A stretch of DNA of 64,000 bases, taken from positions 4,432,001 to 4,496,000 of the forward strand of contig JAILWY010000029.1 in the NCBI GenBank assembly GCA_022113835.1, in the 5' to 3' direction. Below, piece by piece: positions 58,921-64,000 of the stretch (the stretch's first letter is position 1; each line of letters opens with the position of its first letter). A program made the translations under genes and the position numbers. The notes under the pieces were generated by a model. It saw only the letters and a program-made list of their open reading frames with translations. It ran no database searches and was not told the origin of the DNA. Origin of the DNA: Atopsyche davidsoni. Its lineage: Eukaryota; Arthropoda; Insecta; Trichoptera; Hydrobiosidae.

Positions 58921-60479
58921 TGATAGTTTGATAATATATATTCTGTATGGTTTACTGCCTAAACTAATATATATTTAATCTTTATATTATCTTAAAATCT
59001 AAATTTAATTAGATGCTTACACATTTTAAAACAATTCAAATTCGTATAAGTTTAGTTATTTTGAACAACGCTATAATTTTTTTTTATATAATATATTAAT
59101 TTGTATTTATTCATACATATATGAACCAATGATTTTTCACGTATTTTTTATATGTATTTTATAGGAATAAAGTAATCGAGTCAAAATATTTTCTAAAACT
59201 AATTTTATTTACAGATTTTTTTTATTAATTAAAAATTAGATAGCTTAGCCATACGTGGTATGGGCATGGGTTTGAGAAAAATATTGAGAATATGTTGAAG
59301 AATTTAATTTTATGAATAATAATAGATCCCTTTAGAAAGTAATCTTTGACAGTTTTAGGAAGTTTGTTGTCTTTTTAATTGAATATATTCTTAGGAGGAT
59401 CAACTTTTCACATGAGGTATTTGAAAAAATATTACTTTTTGATGATTTTCAATTGAATTAATTTGTTTGATATGTATTGTTTTATATTTTTTCGAATGCC
59501 TCATTATGGTTGAGATCTGTGCATTATATACAGGATGCTTCGATCTTGTACAATAGATATTTTACGAGGAAAAGTTTATTTTAGGTAAATATAGTTTTAG
59601 AACATTGTAAATATTTTCTCTTCATAAGATGCTCATGCATTTTTAGGTGAAATATAAAAAAAATGCTTACTGATTACATAACCATCTTGTTTTTAATTTT
59701 TATTTTAGCTTTTTGATATATTTTCTTTATGTTATATCTAACACACCGAATTACTTTATTTATATATTTATTTAAGAAATATATTATACTTTGTTTTTAT
59801 AATATAATCAACAAAATAAAACATACTTTTTATTGGTGACATTCTTAAAATAATTGTAGCATCCATGTTGACTCATGGGGGGATGATTTTGGCCGAAATT
59901 AATAATTATTTAATTCGATCAATTATGTTTCTCAAAATTTAAATTAAAAATTTTCTTACAAAGTAATTAATACCGTATGTGAATAAAAATACAAAATTAT
60001 AGTTTGTGCCAAAAAATTTCCCTCCCTGAGGCGAAATATAACGATAATAGTCTGAAAACAAAAACAAAAAACCACTTTTGCTACAATTTATTTTTGAATA
60101 AAATAGCAGGTTTATTTTGATATTGAATTTTTGGGTATTTGTGCTTAATTGAGTGCTTTTAAAATTAATATGATTTTTTTAAATAGATTACTCACATCCA
60201 AAGTTCAATGTGAAATAAATCGTAAATAAACCAAATCATTCATCACACATTTAAAAAAAAAAAAAAAAAAAATCGTAACTACTCAAAAACTAACACTTAG
60301 TCGTAGATAGATTAAAATACGAAAAAAAAATTATGTAGGATCAGCTTTTCAATCCAATTTTGTCTGTGTGCCCTTTTTGCTTTCAACGTGTTCATTTCTG
60401 CCAGTCAATGTTAGATTCAACAAAATGCCTACTCAGTTTCATCATTTTTGATGCTTCTTCATCATTCCAACATCCATTT

Positions 60480-60810
60480 GTGTCTCTCATCCGCGTCGCG
60501 CTAGTAGAGGGACGCGCGGCGAGTAACGCCCGCAAGCCTCTCCACATTCCTCATGTGAATCTCGAAGACGTCGCGTGCGAGCATGGACGAAGAAGAACTG
60601 TGTAAATTTTTGTACATTTAATCAAGCGCCTCCTTCTGTTTTTTTAAGCCCAAAAGGCCATCCATATTTTTTATTTATGTGATGCAAATATATATCATTT
60701 TCCATCGGGCGTCTCTTGGGCGAAGAATGCCCATAATACTCTCCACATTCTTGAATATTATATATTGACATGAACTTTCAAGATGAGAAAGGCCCGTGAG
60801 ACCCTTCACA
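60480..60810. repeat. Three decayed copies of a CTCTCCACATTC-containing unit
   Basis: CCGCAAGCCTCTCCACATTCC (near 60528), CCCATAATACTCTCCACATT (near 60730) and GTGAGACCCTTCACATTT (near 60796) are preceded by GGGACGCG-, GGGCGTCTCTTGGGCG- and GGCCC-like sequence. The first copy is still CpG-rich and the others are eroded. Confidence 0.4.
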
Positions 60811-63800
60811 TTTAACAAAGCTTTCATTTAAGGGTAAAATGAATATTTTGAAAATGTAAATAGAGAGGCAATGAAACGGCAACGAGGCGGATTATTTTAT
60901 ATAGCGTGTCGTGTGTTTTGATAATTCGGTATTCTTCCCTAGTATTTTTTTATTGAGTACTTAATGGCACTACAATGTATTAAATTTGATCATTTTTCTT
61001 ACTGTCAGAAATCTATTGGTTTTGTTGTTTTTTTTTTTTTTTTTTACATTAGACATTCACAATTATATTCACACATTGGTTATTATCAATATGCTACACA
61101 ACATTTATTACTAAAAAAATCTGTTTTAAATCGATTGTGGTCTTGCCAGTAAACAAATATTTTGTTCATTTAATCTTAAGCATTTTTCTACGCTGACAGC
61201 ACTTAATTTTCAAAAATCAAACGTTCTCTGTTGCTTTCCGGTGATTTCCCTCAAATGCAGGAACTAATGTTTTTTTCGACGTAAATTGTCATATTTTAAA
61301 ACTAAAATAAATGGGTTTTTAAATAAATTTTAACATAATTATGACGTGAACATGTTAAAATAAAAACACGATCGCAATCCACAAACACCAGAATTCATTT
61401 GCGTATATATTTTTAAGTTTTTACAAAAAATGATAACCCATAATGTTCATCGCATTCAAGGTGATTATTTATGAATTATCGCTTTCGGTAATATAAGCAA
61501 TTTTATGCATGCAACTGATATTTAAAAAAAGGTTGTTTTAAAAATATGTTGTTCCCTTTCTCTTTTATAAAATGATGCATCAACGTAGAAAAATGTTTAT
61601 CCTTTGTACTAACTTCCAAAAAGTTGAGTCCATTTTCAATTGAAACAGTTTTTTAAAACATATTGTTTGTATTCATCATTAATCTAAGTTGCCAACATTT
61701 ATTATACATGATTACATACATTCAAACACTATCGACACATATGCGGCTAGGGGTGTGCTGTGTGCGAGATGGCCAGCGCGTCAACCTGACCTGAGCTTTA
61801 ACACCTTCGTCAATCCAGAGAGACCTCCGTTACCCTGAAAACCCTGTTGATGAAGTGCATCAACTCCCGTTGATACTAAACATACATCCAACGACTTGCA
61901 AAGATCTCAGTACAAGTGCTTTCTGCATCGATATTCCAATTCGGTGCATGTCGTTGTTTAACTTCTCACCCTGGTACTATACGACTGAAATAATACACAG
62001 GGCGATTCGAGCATTACTCACTTAGGGTTTCAGTCTCTTTGGTCGTTCATGAAGAGGCTCACCCCTCTGAGGTTGACGGGGTGGAGTCCCGGCACACAGC
62101 GCACCCCCGCGTGTGCGTACAGTCATTGCCCTTGAAGGGGGAAGGAAGTAAACTCGAAGCGTGCGTCCGTCGAGCGAGCGTGAAGCGTCATATTTCCACG
62201 TGTTATCTGGTTTGTTTGTTTTGTTTGTTTGTTTGTCCCTGTGTTGTGTGCACGCAACCCATCCCGGCGGTGCGCGCGGTGGGGCGACAGGCGTATTTCG
62301 CAAAAGATCTCTCGAAGGTAAAAATCTCCCCATTTCATCACCACGTGCATTTGTTTCGTTTCGTTTTTTTTTTTTTGACTTGTTTTGTTTCGACACGTGC
62401 TTTTGTTTTATTTTTGCCTTTCTGACACTTCAGGATACATTTTTTTTTTTGTGTATTTGAATTTATATTATACAAATATTTGCACACGTCGGGAAGGTAA
62501 AGCAATCCCCATGAAATGGAAAGACAATAAACGTATGATAAATATTACTACAATCAAGTTGCTAAGCAATTGATGAGTTGTTTATTAATTTAATATATTT
62601 TTTATTAAAATTTAAATTAAAACTTATATTTTTCAATGTTCGTGGTTTCGTGGTTTATTAACCCGTGTATTCGTTGTAAGTGTAAATCTATTGTTAAGCG
62701 TTATTGTAAAAAAAATATTTGAAAACTGAAAATATGTCGTATTTCTAAAAAAAAAAACACACAATAATCAGAATTTGCACCCGGATGTACCTATTTTTAG
62801 TAAATATTTCAAAACTTTTACAAAAAATGATAAATCATAAAATAGGTTGTGTATTCGGTAATTTTAATATTCTTTTATAAAAACATAATAAAACTCTAAT
62901 TTCGATAATCTCAGTATAAACTAACGCATAATATGTTTTATTATTGTATAAATATACAGTACATAAATTCAGTCCAAAAATAATTTACACGTTGAAAATT
63001 CAATAAAAATTATGAATTGAATATGTTTAGTACATTTCAAACTCTAACAAATCAAGTGAAAAGTTTTACTGTGAAACAAACATTTTCATTTGATTTTCTT
63101 GAAGTCACTGTAAATAAGATTCAATTTCCACCTCTTAATATTTAATTTCACCAAAAATACATTAATGCTTAGTCCTGTTTTGTCAGAAAGGAGTTAACTA
63201 AAAAAATGTATATTATCACATTTGGTAAAAATGTTCTAATATGCATTTTGTCGTTCATGTTTATTTTTTCAATTATTGTTCAGCATTCAGTTATGTTCAC
63301 ACTGTATGGGTCGATGCCTAGCAATATGCCAGCACTTTTAGGTGAAAATATTGCTTTTTTACAAAATAATTGTTTATTAAATATACAATATATATTTATG
63401 ATAAATATGTGATTTGTGCTGATGCTTTTACCAATCATATAGCCTAAAAATGATAATAAAAAATAATTAGGGCCCAGAAAAAATGTGACAAAATTTTAAC
63501 TCTCATATCCGCTACTAAAAAATCTAATATTTATTAATTACTTAATATTTTCATAAAACTTATCAATAATAGTTTGATAAAATATTTTTGTATTTTTTTA
63601 TCGTCTATTAAAATATTTAACCCAGAATAAATCATTAAATGTTTTTTTAATAATTTCCTAAAAACTTTATTTAAAATGTTTATTTTTCGTGTAATGATAC
63701 TTTTTATATAAAAAAAAAAATCTCCGAACACAAAGCGTTTTGTTAAAAATGGACTACGTCATTAAAAAAGGTGTACGTTTTAAATTAAACAAACGATGGT

Positions 63801-64000
63801 TTTAAAAATGCTTGGGGTAAATCTTATACGTATAAGATTCTTATTTTATTTTAGGGTTTAGAAACGTGGAGTTTCCTTCGTTAAACGATAGTAGTTTAAT
63901 TAGTTTGTATCATGATTAATTATATTCAAAATATTAAAAATTGAAAAATATGATATTAATAATTGGTGTCTGGTAAAAGGAAGAGGCTTAATAAAATATG

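Larger units (their letters stand above)
57239..64000 (+). other. Ankyrin intron continuing past the window edge
   Basis: No exon resembling the rest of ZU5 or the UPA domain is visible, so the next ankyrin exon is outside. The stretch is AT-rich. It contains a GT-rich tract (58450-58920), a weak CpG-rich triplicate region at 60480-60810, CpG-rich DNA at 62030-62300 and scattered TACAGGGTG-type words (58272, 59527, 61995). Confidence 0.75.

Noticed and set aside
62022..62425. Overlapping open frames in a CpG-rich patch near 62.0-62.4 kb
   Set aside because: No similarity to the missing ankyrin domains, no consistent splice sites, and low-complexity translation. Noted only as a GC-rich patch.

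Overview
The window is nuclear DNA from an arthropod, most likely an insect. It shows multi-exon genes with canonical GT-AG introns, GC-rich exons set in very AT-rich non-coding DNA, non-autonomous hAT elements with 8-bp target duplications, tRNA-derived SINE remnants and a short TTAGG tract. I cannot name the species. Two genes are recognisable animal families: the inositol 1,4,5-trisphosphate receptor (Itpr) and ankyrin. A third is a coiled-coil protein I do not recognise.

Layout. (1) 1-1596, plus strand: the last six exons of Itpr, from the luminal loop through the pore, zinc-finger linker and C-terminal coiled coil. (2) 1597-9.3 kb: AT-rich 3' flank, unusually dense in AACGTTA-type motifs. 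(3) 9340-9732, minus strand: a decayed but still open partial copy of the large exon of the next gene. (4) 9949-17382, minus strand: a complete six-exon gene for an 861-residue protein with an N-terminal coiled coil, a MARCKS-like basic patch and a C-terminal Cys/Trp tail. It is convergent with Itpr and divergent from ankyrin. (5) 17.4-33.0 kb: repeat-rich intergenic DNA with hAT MITEs, SINE remnants, a 198-bp higher-order satellite, a roughly 120-bp minisatellite, a dispersed repeat family and two small candidate coding pieces. (6) 33552-57238 and beyond, plus strand: ankyrin. A short first exon is followed by 24 ANK repeats, an acidic/basic linker and the start of the ZU5 region. The gene runs off the right edge; 57239-64000 is one intron.

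Itpr and ankyrin products are known in other animals to work near each other: ankyrins link membrane proteins, reportedly including IP3 receptors, to spectrin. Their adjacency may nevertheless be chance. The most interesting part of the window is the ankyrin exon cluster at 45.7-47.7 kb. There, splice sites, reading frames and a poly(A) signal suggest two alternative short forms: one ending in a possible C-terminal membrane anchor, the other in a basic tail with an intronic poly(A) site. Neither is proven, and the hydrophobic tail could instead be the pyrimidine tract of a 21-nt microexon.
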